From positions 139,615,108 through 139,679,107 of the forward strand of contig CM043955.1 of assembly GCA_014529385.2 (NCBI GenBank): 64,000 nt of DNA. The letters run 5' to 3'. This stretch comes from Adiantum capillus-veneris. Its lineage: Eukaryota > Streptophyta > Polypodiopsida > Polypodiales > Pteridaceae. The position numbers and the translations under genes are program-made. The notes below the pieces were generated by a model. That model saw only the letters and a list, made by a program, of their open reading frames with translations. It was not told the DNA's origin and did not search any database. This document shows, piece after piece, positions 10,681 through 21,561 of the stretch. Every line of letters begins with the position of its first letter. Position 1 is the stretch's first letter.

Positions 10681-11545
10681 TGGCGGAGGAATGGAAGCTC
10701 AAGATCGAGAAGTTCGACGGCAAAAATTACAAACACTGGAAGATGCAGATTGAAGACTATCTCTACTAGAAGGACCTTTATTTGCCACTAGGCGCTCTTG
10801 CAAAGAAGCCCGTAACAATGGCAGATTGAAGACTATCTCTACTAGAAGGACCTTTATTTGCCACTAGGCGGTTTTGCAAAGAAGCCCGCAACAATGGCAG
10901 ATGAAGCATGGATTGTTCTTGACCGAAAGGCACTAGGAACAATCTGGTTAAGCTTGGCGTCAACGGTAGCCTTCAACGTTTCGGAGATGAAGACCACAGA
11001 GGACTTGATGAAGTCACTTGACAGCCTCTACAAGAAACCGTCGGCATCCAATAAGGTATCTCTCATGAAGCGCTTGTTTAATCTAAAAAAGGCAGAGAGT
11101 GGTTCAGTTGAAGAACACCTAAACGACTTTAACGCCAACATAAACTTCGATCGATGAAGGTCAATTTCGATGACGAAGTGTGAGCCCTCCTTATACTATT
11201 ATCTCTATTGGATAGTTGGGACAGCCTTGTAATGGTTGTAAGTAACTCTATCTCTGACACAAAAACTCTTAAGTTTGATGATTTTGTGAGTGTTCTCCTA
11301 AGAGAGTAAATGCGAAGGAGAAGCACGGGTGAATCATCAAGTGTTGCGTTGTCAGTGGAAACAAGAGGAAGGCCTAAGGAGAGGTTCAAAAACCAAAAGG
11401 GTCGTGATCACTCAAGGCGGAGCAAGTCATGCACAAAGTCAGTTCTTGAATGTTGAAACTACAGTAAGAAGGGCCACGTTAAGAAGGATTGTTGGTCCAA
11501 GAAGAAGAAGGAGTCGGAATCTTAAGACAACAAGCCAACATCAGA
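10681..11545 (+). pseudogene. Copia gag with damaged zinc knuckle
   Basis: The frame starts MAEEWKLKIEKFDGKNYKHW, the typical Copia gag opening (xxFDGxNYxxWxxxM), followed by a stop in QIEDYLY*. The open stretch at 10858-11157 continues the gag with IWLSLASTVAFNVSEMKT and VSLMKRLFNLK. Near 11450-11505 the zinc knuckle would read C*NYSKKGHVKKDCW: the second Cys is Tyr and a stop follows the first Cys, so the CX2CX4HX4C finger is lost. Gag normally forms the particle and binds element RNA. A 76-bp duplication (10745-10896) disrupts the N-terminal part. Confidence 0.85.
10745..10896. repeat. 76-bp tandem duplication inside gag
   Basis: The segment beginning GCAGATTGAAGACTATCTCT at 10745 recurs at 10821, an offset of 76 bases. 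Differences are few (GCGCTCTTGC versus GCGGTTTTGC). A 76-base unit shifts the reading frame. Confidence 0.92.
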
Positions 11546-11597
11546 GGCCAATGTGGTAGGTAAAGTAGAGCAAGTTGCTCTAATTCTCTCATAAATC

Positions 11598-12950
11598 CTA
11601 GATAGTAGATTCCGGGGCTTCATTCCATGCGACACCGCACAAGCAACATTTCCAAGATTACACCAAAGGTAATTTTGAGTATGTATACTTAGGAGATGAT
11701 GAAGCTTGTGAAATTTTCGACAAAGGTACAATTTGTGTCAAAACTGCTAATGAAAATGAATGGAAGCTTAAAGATGTTAGGCATGTTCCTTCTCTTCGCA
11801 AAAATTTGATCTCTACAGGACAATTGGACTATGAAGGTCACAACATTGCATTTGTCAACAAACGTTGAAAGATCTCAAAGGGATCTTTGGTGGTTACCAA
11901 AAGAGAAAAGGTTGGTATACTTTACTTGTGTACTATCAGAACACAATCTTCGACTTGTGCGACAACTATAGGAGTCGATAGTGCAGTGTGACACTACCGG
12001 CTTGTGCATATGAGTGCCAAAGGAATGCAAATCCTTCAATCAAAAAAGCTTCTACCAGATTTGAAAGAAGTGGATTTAAAATTCTGTGAAGATTGTGTTT
12101 ATGGTAAACAAAAGATGGTAAAATTTCAAAAAGCTGGAAATAAAAGAAAAAATAAAATTCTTGAATTGGTTCATTCTGATGGTTGGGGTCATGCAAGTAC
12201 ACCATCCCTTGGTGGCTCATTGTACTATGTAACATTCATAGACGATGCAACTAGGAAAACATGGGTTTATGTAATGAATAATAAATCCGATGTGTTTTCC
12301 ATATTTCAAAGGTGTGGAGAATGAAGCAGGTACCAAGGTTAAATGCCTCAGATCCGACAATGGAGGCATATATTGCAGCCAAGCTTTTTGTGCTAGCAAT
12401 GGCATTCGGAGGCAAAGGACAACCCCAAGGACACCTCAACAAAATGGCATTTTGAAAAGGATGAACAGAACAATCATGGAGCGAGCACGAAGCATTCGGC
12501 TACATGCAGGCCTATCGCTTGATCTTTGGGCGAAAGCAGTAAGTATGTTTGTATACTTGATCAACCGGTCATCCTCAACGGCATTGGATGGGGGAGTTCC
12601 ATAAGAGACATGGACAGGTAAACCGGTGGATTATGCATTTCTCAAAGTGTTTGGGTGTGAGGCTTTCATGCACATAGATAGAAGCCTAAGATCAAAGCTA
12701 GATGCAAAGTCCGAAAAGTGTTTCTTCATTGGCTATGGAGAAGCTGACTTTGGGTATCGCCTATGGAATCCTGAAGATGGTAAAATATTTAGAAGTAAGG
12801 ATGTAATTTTCAATGAACAAAATATGTACAAAGATTACTTGGAAAGAAAACAAACAAAAGATACAGTTGATGAGTACATGGAGCTTGAGGACGTTGAAGA
12901 CTCAAGGAGTGCAAATGGTGAATGTGAAACAACGTCAATCAAATGAGGAG
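11598..12950 (+). pseudogene. Copia protease and integrase
   Basis: The aspartic protease motif IVDSGASFHATPH starts near 11601. The pre-integrase finger region follows (HYRLVHMSAKG near 11990, then FCEDCVYGKQ near 12085). The integrase core shows LVHSDGWGHASTPS with its Asp near 12180, YVTFIDDATRKTWVYV near 12230, and LRSDNGGIY with the second Asp near 12350. The third catalytic residue normally lies in QQNGxAERMN; here the sequence reads QQNGILKRMN, so Glu is replaced by Lys and the DDE triad is broken. Frame changes occur near 12300 and a stop near 12604. Integrase would insert the cDNA; this copy could not. Confidence 0.88.
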
Positions 12951-13039
12951 CTTCAACCTATGCCCCAAAGATCTACGAGAGCAAGTAGACCTCCAGAAAG
13001 GTTCGTTCCTTCCTTCGACCATCTCTTGGTCTAAGATTC

Positions 13040-14580
13040 TGACGATCCAAAATCATACGAAGAAACTATGCAGCATGAATCTAAAGAAGAATGGATAAAG
13101 AGCATGCAAATGGAGATGGACTCATTACATTGCAACCAAACATGGGAGTTGGATGAGTTGCCTGAAGGTAAAAGCAAGCACTGCAAAGCAAATGGGTGTA
13201 TAAGCTGAAGGAAGAAGAAGATGGAAAAAAAGGTACAAGTCCAGGCTTGTGGTAAAAGGGTTTTCTCAAAAGAAAGGTATTGATTTTAATGAAATATTTT
13301 CTCTTGCTGTAAAAATAAACTCATTTAGGCTCTTAATCCTTGTGGCTTCTCATGACTTAAATCTCGAGCAAATGGATGTAAATATGGCATTCCCTCATGG
13401 TGACTTAGAGGAGGAAATTTACATGCTTCAACCAAAGGGGTATGAAGTAAAGGGTAAGGAGAAAATGGTTTGCAGATTAAAGAAAAGCTTGTATGGTCTA
13501 AAGCAAGCATAAAGACAGTGGTACTTGAAGTTCGATCGATGGATGCTGGATCACGGATTCAGAAGATGCAACTCAGATCACCACGCCTACATAAAGAATT
13601 TGGGAGATGGGAAGTTCATCATCCTAATGTTGTATGTTGATGACATGCTGATTACAAGTGCTAACATGCATAACATCAAATACCTAAAAGAGGAGCTATC
13701 TAAATATTTTTCAATGAAAGATTTAGGTGTTGCAAAGAGGATACTCGATATGAGGATATCAAGGGACAGGACAAAGAAGACAGTAAAACTATCTCAAGAG
13801 GATTACATAAAAAAGATACTAGAAAGGTTTGCAGTGCAAGATACAAAATCAGTTTCTACACCTTTGGCTAGTCACTTTAAACTAACCAAGGATATGTGTC
13901 CAAAGACACAAGAGGAGATAGCCTATATGTCTAAAGTTCCATACGCTCCAGCGGTAGGTTCTCTAATGTATGCTTTGGTATGGACAAGGCCAGATATTGC
14001 ACATGCAGTGGGAGTTGTGAGTAGGTTTTCGGACAATCTAGATAAAGAGCATTTTCAAGTTGTGAAGTGGATACTTAGGTATCTAAAAGGGACAACAACA
14101 AATGCTTTGCATTTTGGAGGCACTTATATTTTCTTGCAAGGTTATGTTGATGCAGATATGGCAGGTAACAAAGATACTTTAAGGAGCGCTACTGGCTATG
14201 TCTTCACAGTTAGATGCACATCACTAAGCTAGGCTTCAAAGCTGCAGAAAGTGGTCTCACTTTCTACCACGGAAGCAGAATATGTAGCAATGATGGAGGC
14301 AAGCAAAGAGATTTTGTGGCTTCATAGATTCTTAAAGGAGCTTGGATACAAGCAAGATGATTGTGTCTTGTACAGTGATAGTCAAACCGCCATTCATCTT
14401 GCAAAGAATTCAGTCTTTCACTCAAGGACAAAGCACATTGAAGTGAGATATCACTTCATACGCACTCTTTTGGAAGATGGACAACTAAAGCTATGAAAGG
14501 TACACACAAGTGAAAATCCTGCATACATGTTTACAAAGGTAGTCAACAAGGAGAAGTTGAGCTTTTGCATTCAAGGATAA
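13040..14580 (+). pseudogene. Copia reverse transcriptase and RNase H
   Basis: The region opens with SYEETMQHESKEEWIKSMQM (13050), then VKGFSQKKGIDFNEIFSLAV, then NMAFPHGDLEEEIYMLQPKG, then LYGLKQA near 13500, followed by a stop. The catalytic motif LYVDDMLIT is intact at about 13630-13655. YAPAVGSLMYA and WTRPDIAHAVGVVSR follow. RNase H shows GYVDADMAGNKDT, STTEAEYVAMMEASKE and LYSDSQTAIHLAKN. Stops occur near 13510, 14230 and 14494. These enzymes copy the element's RNA to DNA and remove the template. The long open stretch at 13525-14232 makes this the best-preserved part of the element. Confidence 0.92.
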
Positions 14581-14640
14581 GAAGCTAGGAATAAAAGCAA
14601 TCACAAGTTTGGTGTGGAGATCAGTCTTCAAGTGGGAGAT

Positions 14641-15026
14641 TGTTAAGTATGGAGCCTGATTCACCCCTTGCAACTTTTAGTCTTGAAACGCACATTTGTA
14701 AGGCCCCCATTATAAGGAGAATCCATCGCGTGTAAGAAAAAGCACTCGCCAAAAAACAAAAAATTCACACCCATCGGAATATTCCCTTTCGCCAAAATAT
14801 TATGGCCGGAAGGCAATCGAAAAGTGGTTAAAAAACGGCTTGTCGAAAGTCAATGGTCCATGGCTGAATTCAATGGTCGGTGGCTGATTTCAAGGCGGAC
14901 TTGTCTTCTCAAGGGCGGCCACACATGGGCGCATTGGAGAGTCCAGCTTGGACTTGTTTACACAAGGGTGGCTACACACAGCTGCCTCTCATGAGAGAGG
15001 TCAACCCTTTTGGCCTATAAAAGGAC
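14641..15026 (+). repeat. Truncated 3' LTR of the Copia element
   Basis: It starts TGTTAAGTATGGAGCCTGAT right after the polypurine tract and matches the minus-strand solo LTR at 30928-31784 along its U3 part. The match ends near CCTATAAAAGGA (15015-15026), a TATA-like promoter box, after which the sequence becomes unrelated and palindromic elements begin. R, U5 and the usual TAACA end are missing. Confidence 0.8.
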
Positions 15027-15072
15027 TGGACAATATACAACCCTTACAAAAAATATCTCTTGCGTCTTCCCT

Positions 15073-15122
15073 ACGCAAAATTAGGGTTGTCCGATGCATG
15101 TCCAAATACGTTATTTTTGCGT
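15073..15122. repeat. Palindromic fold-back element, copy 1
   Basis: Arms ACGCAAAATTA and TTATTTTTGCGT flank a centre containing GTCCGATGCATGTCC. The centre resembles those of the other copies. It begins about 45 bases after the LTR breakpoint. Confidence 0.7.
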
Positions 15123-15162
15123 GGAGAAGGCACAAGCACAAAAAAATTTCAAATAAGCTTTC

Positions 15163-15226
15163 ATGTCGTCGCTATGCAAAAATAATGTAGTCGGCCGAAA
15201 ACACTACTTTTGTATAGTGACGACAT
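15163..15226. repeat. Palindromic fold-back element, copy 2
   Basis: Arms ATGTCGTCGCTATGCAAAA and TTTTGTATAGTGACGACAT pair almost perfectly over 19 bases. The centre (GTCGGCCGAAAACA region) differs from other copies. Size is 64 bases. Confidence 0.85.
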
Positions 15227-15229
15227 AGA

Positions 15230-15835
15230 TTGAAAAATTATTATGTTGCAAAATTTACAGAGAAAACGTTAAAATTACAAAAGTTCACCTTACAATGAGC
15301 ATCCAAAGATTGGAGTATAGAAAATGAGAAAGTGGTGTCGTAGGAGAAGGTCTGATTCAAATCAACTTTGTGGAGCAATGTGGAGAGAAGAATGGAGTTG
15401 ATTTGAAAAACTTATGAAAATAATTGTTTGGGGCGAACGCCTCTATATATAGTTGTACACAATTACCTAGGTAAATTTTGAATTGACATAATTTACGATG
15501 CATGGATTTGACCATTGTGCACATGGATTTGATAGTTGTGCACATGTTTTGAGGCACATGATTGAAATACTATTTATAGCTCTCAAAGTACTCATATATG
15601 TCATTTTTTATTGATCCTTCTTATTTTGTTAAGATTTTTGTATAGAACATAAAGCTCATAATATTGTTGAGCAAGCACAAAGTTACGTATTTTCATCGGA
15701 TTTTTATGTAGAATATTTTTTTCAATGCAATTCTAAAGTGTGTCGTCCATACATGAGCATAATGTACACAGATGCCTTGTTGAATACACAAAAATCGCGT
15801 AGCAATGACACATCCTAGTCATTGCATTAAAAACA
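15230..15835. other. AT-rich DNA between fold-back copies; nothing recognised
   Basis: No coding motif or repeat boundary was seen. Confidence 0.5.
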
Positions 15836-15839
15836 AAAG

Positions 15840-15943
15840 TGTCGTTTCTATACAAAAATAGAACATTCGGACATGCCTCCGAGTGCTCTATTATGCAACA
15901 CTTGGACATGCCTCTGAGTGCTCTATTTTTGCATAGCAACGAC
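15840..15943. repeat. Palindromic fold-back element, copy 3 (with internal duplication)
   Basis: Outer arms TGTCGTTTCTATACAAAAAT and ATTTTTGCATAGCAACGACA pair imperfectly. The centre GGACATGCCTCYGAGTGCTC occurs twice in a row, at about 15869 and 15904, suggesting slippage or unequal repair. Confidence 0.75.
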
Positions 15944-15973
15944 ACAATCTAGTAGGCACAAATTTGTTTGCCT

Positions 15974-16025
15974 ATGTCGTCTCTATGCAAAATAGAGCAC
16001 CCTCTATTTTCGCATATTAAGGACA
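15974..16025. repeat. Palindromic fold-back element, copy 4 (collapsed centre)
   Basis: ATGTCGTCTCTATGCAAAAT is followed after a short centre by CTCTATTTTCGCATA and a diverged terminus AAGGACAC. The GGACATGC centre is missing. Confidence 0.65.
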
Positions 16026-16052
16026 CAATCTAATAGGCAAAGAAGTTATTGC

Positions 16053-16127
16053 TTATGTCACCCTTGTGCAAAAATAGAGCACCTGGATGCATGTCCGGGT
16101 GCTCTATTTTTGCATAGCAACAATACC
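16053..16127. repeat. Palindromic fold-back element, copy 5
   Basis: Perfect 16-base arms GCAAAAATAGAGCACC (16068-16083) and GGTGCTCTATTTTTGC (16098-16113) enclose the 14-base centre TGGATGCATGTCCG. The outer parts (CTTATGTCACCC and GCATAGCAACAATA) are diverged. Confidence 0.85.
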
Positions 16128-16129
16128 AT

Positions 16130-17412
16130 CTTCATTAGATTTCATTATATTTTGCGTCGCAATGATATTATCCCTTTTTTTATGTATGGTTTGACGCTTG
16201 TGCATACCAAAATCAGTACAAAACCCAAAAAGATCTAGGTCAACCAACACGCAAAAAAAAATGTCTCACTGGGTTGGAGCACCCAATGATGACAAGACTC
16301 CATGTGTAGCTCACCCTTGAGTCTACTAACATATCCCTAGACTTTAGTTTTATTCTGGCAACAATGAAAATCCTCTGCAACAAAAAATAATGTTTTTCCT
16401 TTCGCGGCCAAAATGGTACAAAATTTGAACAATGGATTCAACTAGTAGGGCGACACACTTTTGTGAAAGAGCTTTAGTATGGTATTGTTTTAGAGGGTTT
16501 TGACATCAAAAAACTCTCATAACTCAAGAAACTATTGTTTCTACATAAAATAGTAAGGGGATGTCATATTGACGAGAGATCTCACACAAAGCTTCTAATA
16601 ATCACCCCAACCAAGTCAACTAAATTGTGCCACACAATAGTTGGTGATGGGATCTCACAATCAGAGAGTTCTTTCAGATGGCAAAATGGCCCCATATTTG
16701 AAAAAGTTTGTTTTTATGCTAAGTAGAGAAAAAATCGAGTTTTTCTCTTCTCACTCTGCATCTTTGAGTAACATAGGCTATGAAGGTGTCACCCATGTTC
16801 AATCTATGATAAAAACCATATGTACAAAGATTCCCCATGAAATGGAGTCTATGCATTCCACGTACTAGATTTTCCACAATGTCAAAGTCTAAAACTAGTC
16901 ATAAGCTTGTGTGAGAAGTCCAAACTAAAGTGTAAAGGAATCATCAACCTTAAATCATCATGTAAAAGGGGCTAATCAAGTTTCGCTTCAATCAAAGCTC
17001 AAATGTGGTAGCCAAGGAGAAAATCATGTTTTTCTCTTCTAATTGCCACTATGACACCAATTTGGGTTGTGAGGCTTCCCATATGATACTCTAAGTCAGT
17101 AAACCCTTCCCAAAAGGTTTGACAACCATGAGAAGTATACATCTCACCCCCTCCACTTGGTCAATAGACTGAAATTGGCTTACTTCTTACTTATCGGTTC
17201 AAAATCAAGCTTCAAATGGGTAAAATAAGTTGTAAACACCAAGGGAAAGGGTGCCTACCAAGTTTGATGGACATCAGAAGCCAAATGAAGAAAAGGGGAA
17301 GAAAAGCATTTTTTTCCCACAAGGATTGGGAATAGAGTTCCTTTACCTATCCAACCAAGCCCAATCAATTATGTACAGAAGAAAGCTCATCATAGTTTTC
17401 AATGGACATTGG
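16130..17412. other. Non-coding stretch; nothing recognised
   Basis: Only short chance frames occur here (for example 16535-16726 and 17251-17541 on the plus strand), with no family motifs. Confidence 0.5.
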
Positions 17413-18800
17413 CCACTAAAACTAGGTCCACCACTTGTCCAAGCTATGCTCTATTATAGCAAGAGGGTATTGGTTTCAAGATCCACGTATTGGTCTGCCA
17501 CTTGTTCAACCTTGCTTTCAAGGGCTCCTTTCACATTGTGAAGCAAGGTCCTGCAGTAGTCCGACATCGGCCATTTAAGTCCAACTACTTGTCCAAGCTA
17601 TACTCTAACATAGTAGGCCTAGTCCACTATCCACCACTTAGTCTATCACTAGCAACCATTTCATTCTTGCATCGTTGGCCATTAAAACTAGGTCCACCAC
17701 TTGTCCAAGAGCTGTAATCTAACATAGTAGGCCTAGTCCGCTATCCACCACTTGGTTTGCCACTAGTCCCAACCAATTCATTCTTGTTGCTCACCTTTGG
17801 CATTGGCCATTAAAACTAGGTCCACCACTTGTCCAAGCTATACTCTAACATAGTAGGCCTAGTCCACCCTGTCTACCACTTGGTCTACCACTAGTCCAAC
17901 CACTTCATTCTTGCATCAGTAGTTCACCTTTGGCATTGGCCATTAAAACTAGGTCCATCACTTGTCCAAGCTATACTCCAACATAGTAGGTCTGGTTTAC
18001 TATCCACTACTTAGTCTGTCACTAGTCCAACCACGTCATTCTTGCATCAGTAGTTCACCTTTGGCATTGGCCATTAAAACTAGGTCCACCACTTGTCCAA
18101 GCTTTCCTCTAATATAGCAGGGGGATTTTGTTTTCAAGATCCACTACTTGTCTAGCATTATTTCCATTGAAAGAAACAAGGGCTACTTGGAGATTTTGAA
18201 GTGAGGTCCTACACTAGTTCACGTTGGAAATATTAAAAGTAGGTCAATCACTTGTTCAAGCTATGCTCTAATATAGCAAGGGAATTTTTCCTTTAAGATC
18301 CACCACTTGTTCAACCTTGCTTCCATTGTCAAAAGTAAGGGCTACTTGGACATTGGAAAGCAAGTTCCTACAATAGTTCACCTTGGACACTGAGCTTTAA
18401 AACTAGGTCCACCACTTTTCCAAGCTATGCTCTAATATAGTGAGGGGGTTCTAGAGCCAATTAATATCTAGCACTTCTCAAACCTTGCTTCCATTGAAAT
18501 AATCAAGGGCTACTTGGACATTGAGAAGCAAGTTTTATAGTATTTTAGTGATGATATTGGGCATAAGAACTAGGTCCACCACTTGTCCAAGCTATGATCT
18601 AATATAGTAAGTGGTTTTTGGAGCCAAGGTTCGGCAAGTGATTCACCACTTGTTCAATATTCATATCAAAGGGCTATCACTTCTTAATGCAAGGAATTGG
18701 GCATTGATACAAGATTACTAGATTGTAATTTTTTGTTGCACCACATGTTCAACCTATGCACTTGTATAACTTATGTAGAACTAGGTTGACTACTTGTCCA
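17413..18800 (+). repeat. Degenerate tandem array with two interleaved unit types
   Basis: About ten units begin near 17413, 17571, 17679, 17807, 17940, 18071, 18228, 18394, 18561 and 18701. Each carries a version of AAAACTAGGTCCACCACTTG followed by TCCAAGCTATRCTCTAAYAT. The three central units are 128-133 bases and contain GGCCTAGTCC and CATTCTTGCATCAG. The outer units are mostly 140-168 bases and contain AAGGGCTACTTGGACATTG. The short type therefore looks amplified inside an older long-type array. It lies directly upstream of the DUF7869-type region. Confidence 0.85.
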
Positions 18801-19077
18801 ACCTATGAAAAACCATTTCATATTGAAGCATGGGGGATTTGAACTTCATTTCCTCCACCCACCCAATAGAAACCCTATTGAATCATGGATTAAAATTGAG
18901 AAAGAGGGTTCACCACTTGTCCAAGCTACACTTGATTGGGGCTCCTCATATCAAAAGTGTTTGGAATTATAATATTTATGACCCTCATGTATTTGTAATG
19001 AAAAAACATTACTTTTTCCTCAAAGAGAATTTAACTATGAGTATGAACTTGACAAGGTATTGTTTTTCACTTGCAGG

Positions 19078-19990
19078 ATGGACTTTGAATTTGGGGAGAA
19101 AGTGCATATGATAGTTGATAATGAAGTTGTTGGTATTGGTTGTGTGTGATATCCAAATTCCACATGTAATGGTACAAAGATAGATCAAGGAAATGTATCT
19201 ATACTAGTGGAGAAATATTTGAAGGATGTGGTGCTCCTTTTTCCTACAATGGATACTACATCTCTCCAAACTTCATTATGGAGTGCCATTCGATGGCCTG
19301 AGCTTCTTTTGAGATCTTCCATGATAAATGACAATCCAATTGACACAAATGAAAGCTATAGTGGTGATGAACAAGGGGATCAACCTGATCCTCTAGTTAC
19401 AGATGCAATACCTATAGCAAGCCCATAGTTTGAAACATTGATACAAGAATCTTAAAGAAATCAAAGGATAGTTTTAAAGGATGACACAATGATGCAGATT
19501 GTGCATGAAGGGACCATCTTATATGTATTTCCAAATGATTACGTCAACTTTCATGTAATCGGTGATGATCCTATGGGCGTGGGTGTAGAAAGGGAGAATG
19601 CAATTAGTGAGAACATGCCTGAAGTTGGTAGCATCACTTTAGTAAACTGGCCCATCAAGAAGACAATCGTGTTGGATGGGAGACCATTAAAATGCTTTGT
19701 CCCTATTGATGGGATGCATGCTAGATGTGAGGATATATCCAATGATCACAATGCTAGAAAAAATGTTGATGGGAGTACCATTGTCCCATTGTTAAGGAAG
19801 AGACAATAATTTTTTATCAACAGAACTCAAAAAACAAGAGTAGCACCAGCTTCTTCTTTTTATCTTTCAAATGAGTCAATTCAAAGGGTTTCACGCATTG
19901 ATGTTGTGAACAAAAATACTATCAGTTTGCAGATCGTGATACGGTGACAAGGTTACGATAAGAATCTTGGGGAGAGTCTCAAAAGGCACA
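19078..19990 (+). pseudogene. Upstream coding part of a DUF7869-associated element
   Basis: A splice-acceptor-like TTTTTCACTTGCAG ends at 19076, followed by an open frame starting MDFEFGEKVHMIVDNEVVG. It contains a stop (TGA, probably from a Trp codon) and continues with VSILVEKYLKDVVLLFP and WSAIRWPELLLRS. A second open stretch at 19489-19809 includes ILYVFPNDYVNFHVIGDD and VNWPIKKTIVLDGRPLKC. I do not recognise these as a defined enzyme. The paired layout (a G-rich beta segment, then a WP motif) vaguely resembles accessory domains seen in CACTA-type transposon proteins. Position and strand suggest it belongs with the DUF7869-type region that follows. Confidence 0.45.
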
Positions 19991-20039
19991 CACTAATTAT
20001 GTTTATGATGTTCTATCTTTATGCTATCAGAAAGATGAG

Positions 20040-21420
20040 ATGCAATACCAATTCAGGCTAAATGGTTCTATTGTTTGTTATACAGCATGGTATGAGCTAC
20101 ATAGCATACCAAATACATCATTTTACTGCTACAAGGAGAATTTTGAAAATGGTGTGTTCCAATATGTGCATGGTAACACATGCACATTGAGAAGAGGACT
20201 CCAACATACTAGTTTAGCAAGAGCACTGCTAAATGAGTTTGTGGATAAAATCATTTTAACAAATACAAGTGAGTTCTCTAAGTGCAATGCTTGAAGTTCA
20301 ATCAAGGCAAGGCTAGAAGCTAAACCTTCTCTTGATGAGAGATCTCTTCTCTTAAGAGAGAGAGAAGTTCACATGGCACAACAAAAGAGTTGGGAGAGCC
20401 TCTATTATGCATGGGCACATATTCCAAAACTCAACCACAAAAGTATGTATGCATAGTTCATGATAAGATGGATCAAAAGAAGACTACTATTCCTAGATTA
20501 CGCGTTGTTCCTAAGGGTCTAGATTTAGGATACAATTTGCAAATGGAATTGATAGGTATAATCACTCATGGACATGGAAAAGGTCATTATGGTCAATTTT
20601 TCTTGAATGGTTTGTGGGAAGTTGATCTAAATGTTACAATTAGCTTGATTGCTAATTGTTTACATAACCTAGAGAGGATAGATAAGCATGCTCTTGGTGA
20701 TCTAGCAACAAATGGACTACCAAGGAGCAATATCTCATTACTACATGCTTTGAACTCAAGGGATTCTTTGGACCTCCACAACTTGGGTGATGGAAAAGAG
20801 CCCGTTTCCCAACCATTAGAAACTACAGAAGAGGAATCGGGAATATCATTTTGTAATATGCCAAAGAACTTGTTACTACAACTAGATAATTGTGCAGGGA
20901 AAAACAAAAATTGATACTTATTTGCTTGTTTGTCAATGCTTGTTGCAAGAGCCATTTTCAAAACCATCCAGCTAGGATTTTTTATGGTTGGGCATACACA
21001 TGAGGACATAGATGCCATGTTTAGTAAGTTTTCAAAGAAGTTGAGAGTTACATAGACATATACTTTGCGACATTGTATGGATACACTACGTAATAGCTCA
21101 TCTTCATCTCTAGCTCCATTTTTTCTCACAAAGGTCCCTGACTTCAAGAAATATTGTGATGTCTATCTTTGTGATGGACAAGACATACTTGTTGGCCATT
21201 CCAAATTACTTCAGTTTAGGTTTTTTTGCAACATGAGACACCAATGATGCAATATAAGGCACATGTAGGTGTATCAAGCTGTAGTACAAGTATTTGCCTT
21301 TGGAAAACAGACATAAAAGGAAATCCAATGTTACCACATGGAGATTCACCTTTGATACCAATGGCAGAGTATGTTAAGGCCCATGAAGAAGTGATTTAGG
21401 GCTTAAGAATTATAAAAAGT
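20040..21420 (+). pseudogene. DUF7869-type protein, probably transposase-derived
   Basis: The conceptual product shows CIVHDKMDQKKTTIPRL near 20455, ITHGHGKGHYGQFF near 20565, LLLQLDNCAGKNKN near 20870 and GFFMVGHTHEDIDAMFSKFS near 20975. The DNC..NKN and GHTHEDIDAMF pair is the signature I associate with DUF7869, a domain common in mosses, ferns, oomycetes and corals and generally thought to have an RNase H-like, transposase-related fold. A TGA right after NKN breaks the gene between the two motifs, a frameshift lies near 20390, and another stop near 21054. The tail (LPHGDSPLIPMAEYVKAHEE near 21330) fades out before the Gypsy gag at 21562. Confidence 0.7.
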
Positions 21421-21561
21421 TTTGGAAGAATTTAGGAAATGATTCAAGTGTGCTGCGATATCATAGGCCCGTGATAATTAGGACTATGGTAATTGATAGG
21501 CTTGGAAGAGCAATCATATCAGAGGGAGTTTTGTGCAAAATACAAGTTAAAATTTGCTAGT

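Larger units (their letters stand above)
10641..15026 (+). mobile_element. Ty1/Copia LTR retrotransposon lacking a 5' LTR and with a cut 3' LTR
   Basis: Domains run in Copia order: gag (10681), zinc knuckle (11450), protease (11600), integrase (12000-12950), reverse transcriptase (13080-13950) and RNase H (14000-14580). A purine tract AAGTGGGAGAT ends at 14640 and a 3' LTR starts TGTTAAGTATGG at 14641. No 5' LTR is found; a LINE scrap abuts the gag instead. The 3' LTR stops matching its relative (the solo LTR at 30928-31784) just after the TATA-like box. Many stops and a lost integrase Glu show it is immobile. Confidence 0.9.

Noticed and set aside
17413-18800. Tandem array read as a protein-coding repeat
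   Set aside because: Unit lengths vary and are not multiples of three, with stops in all frames.
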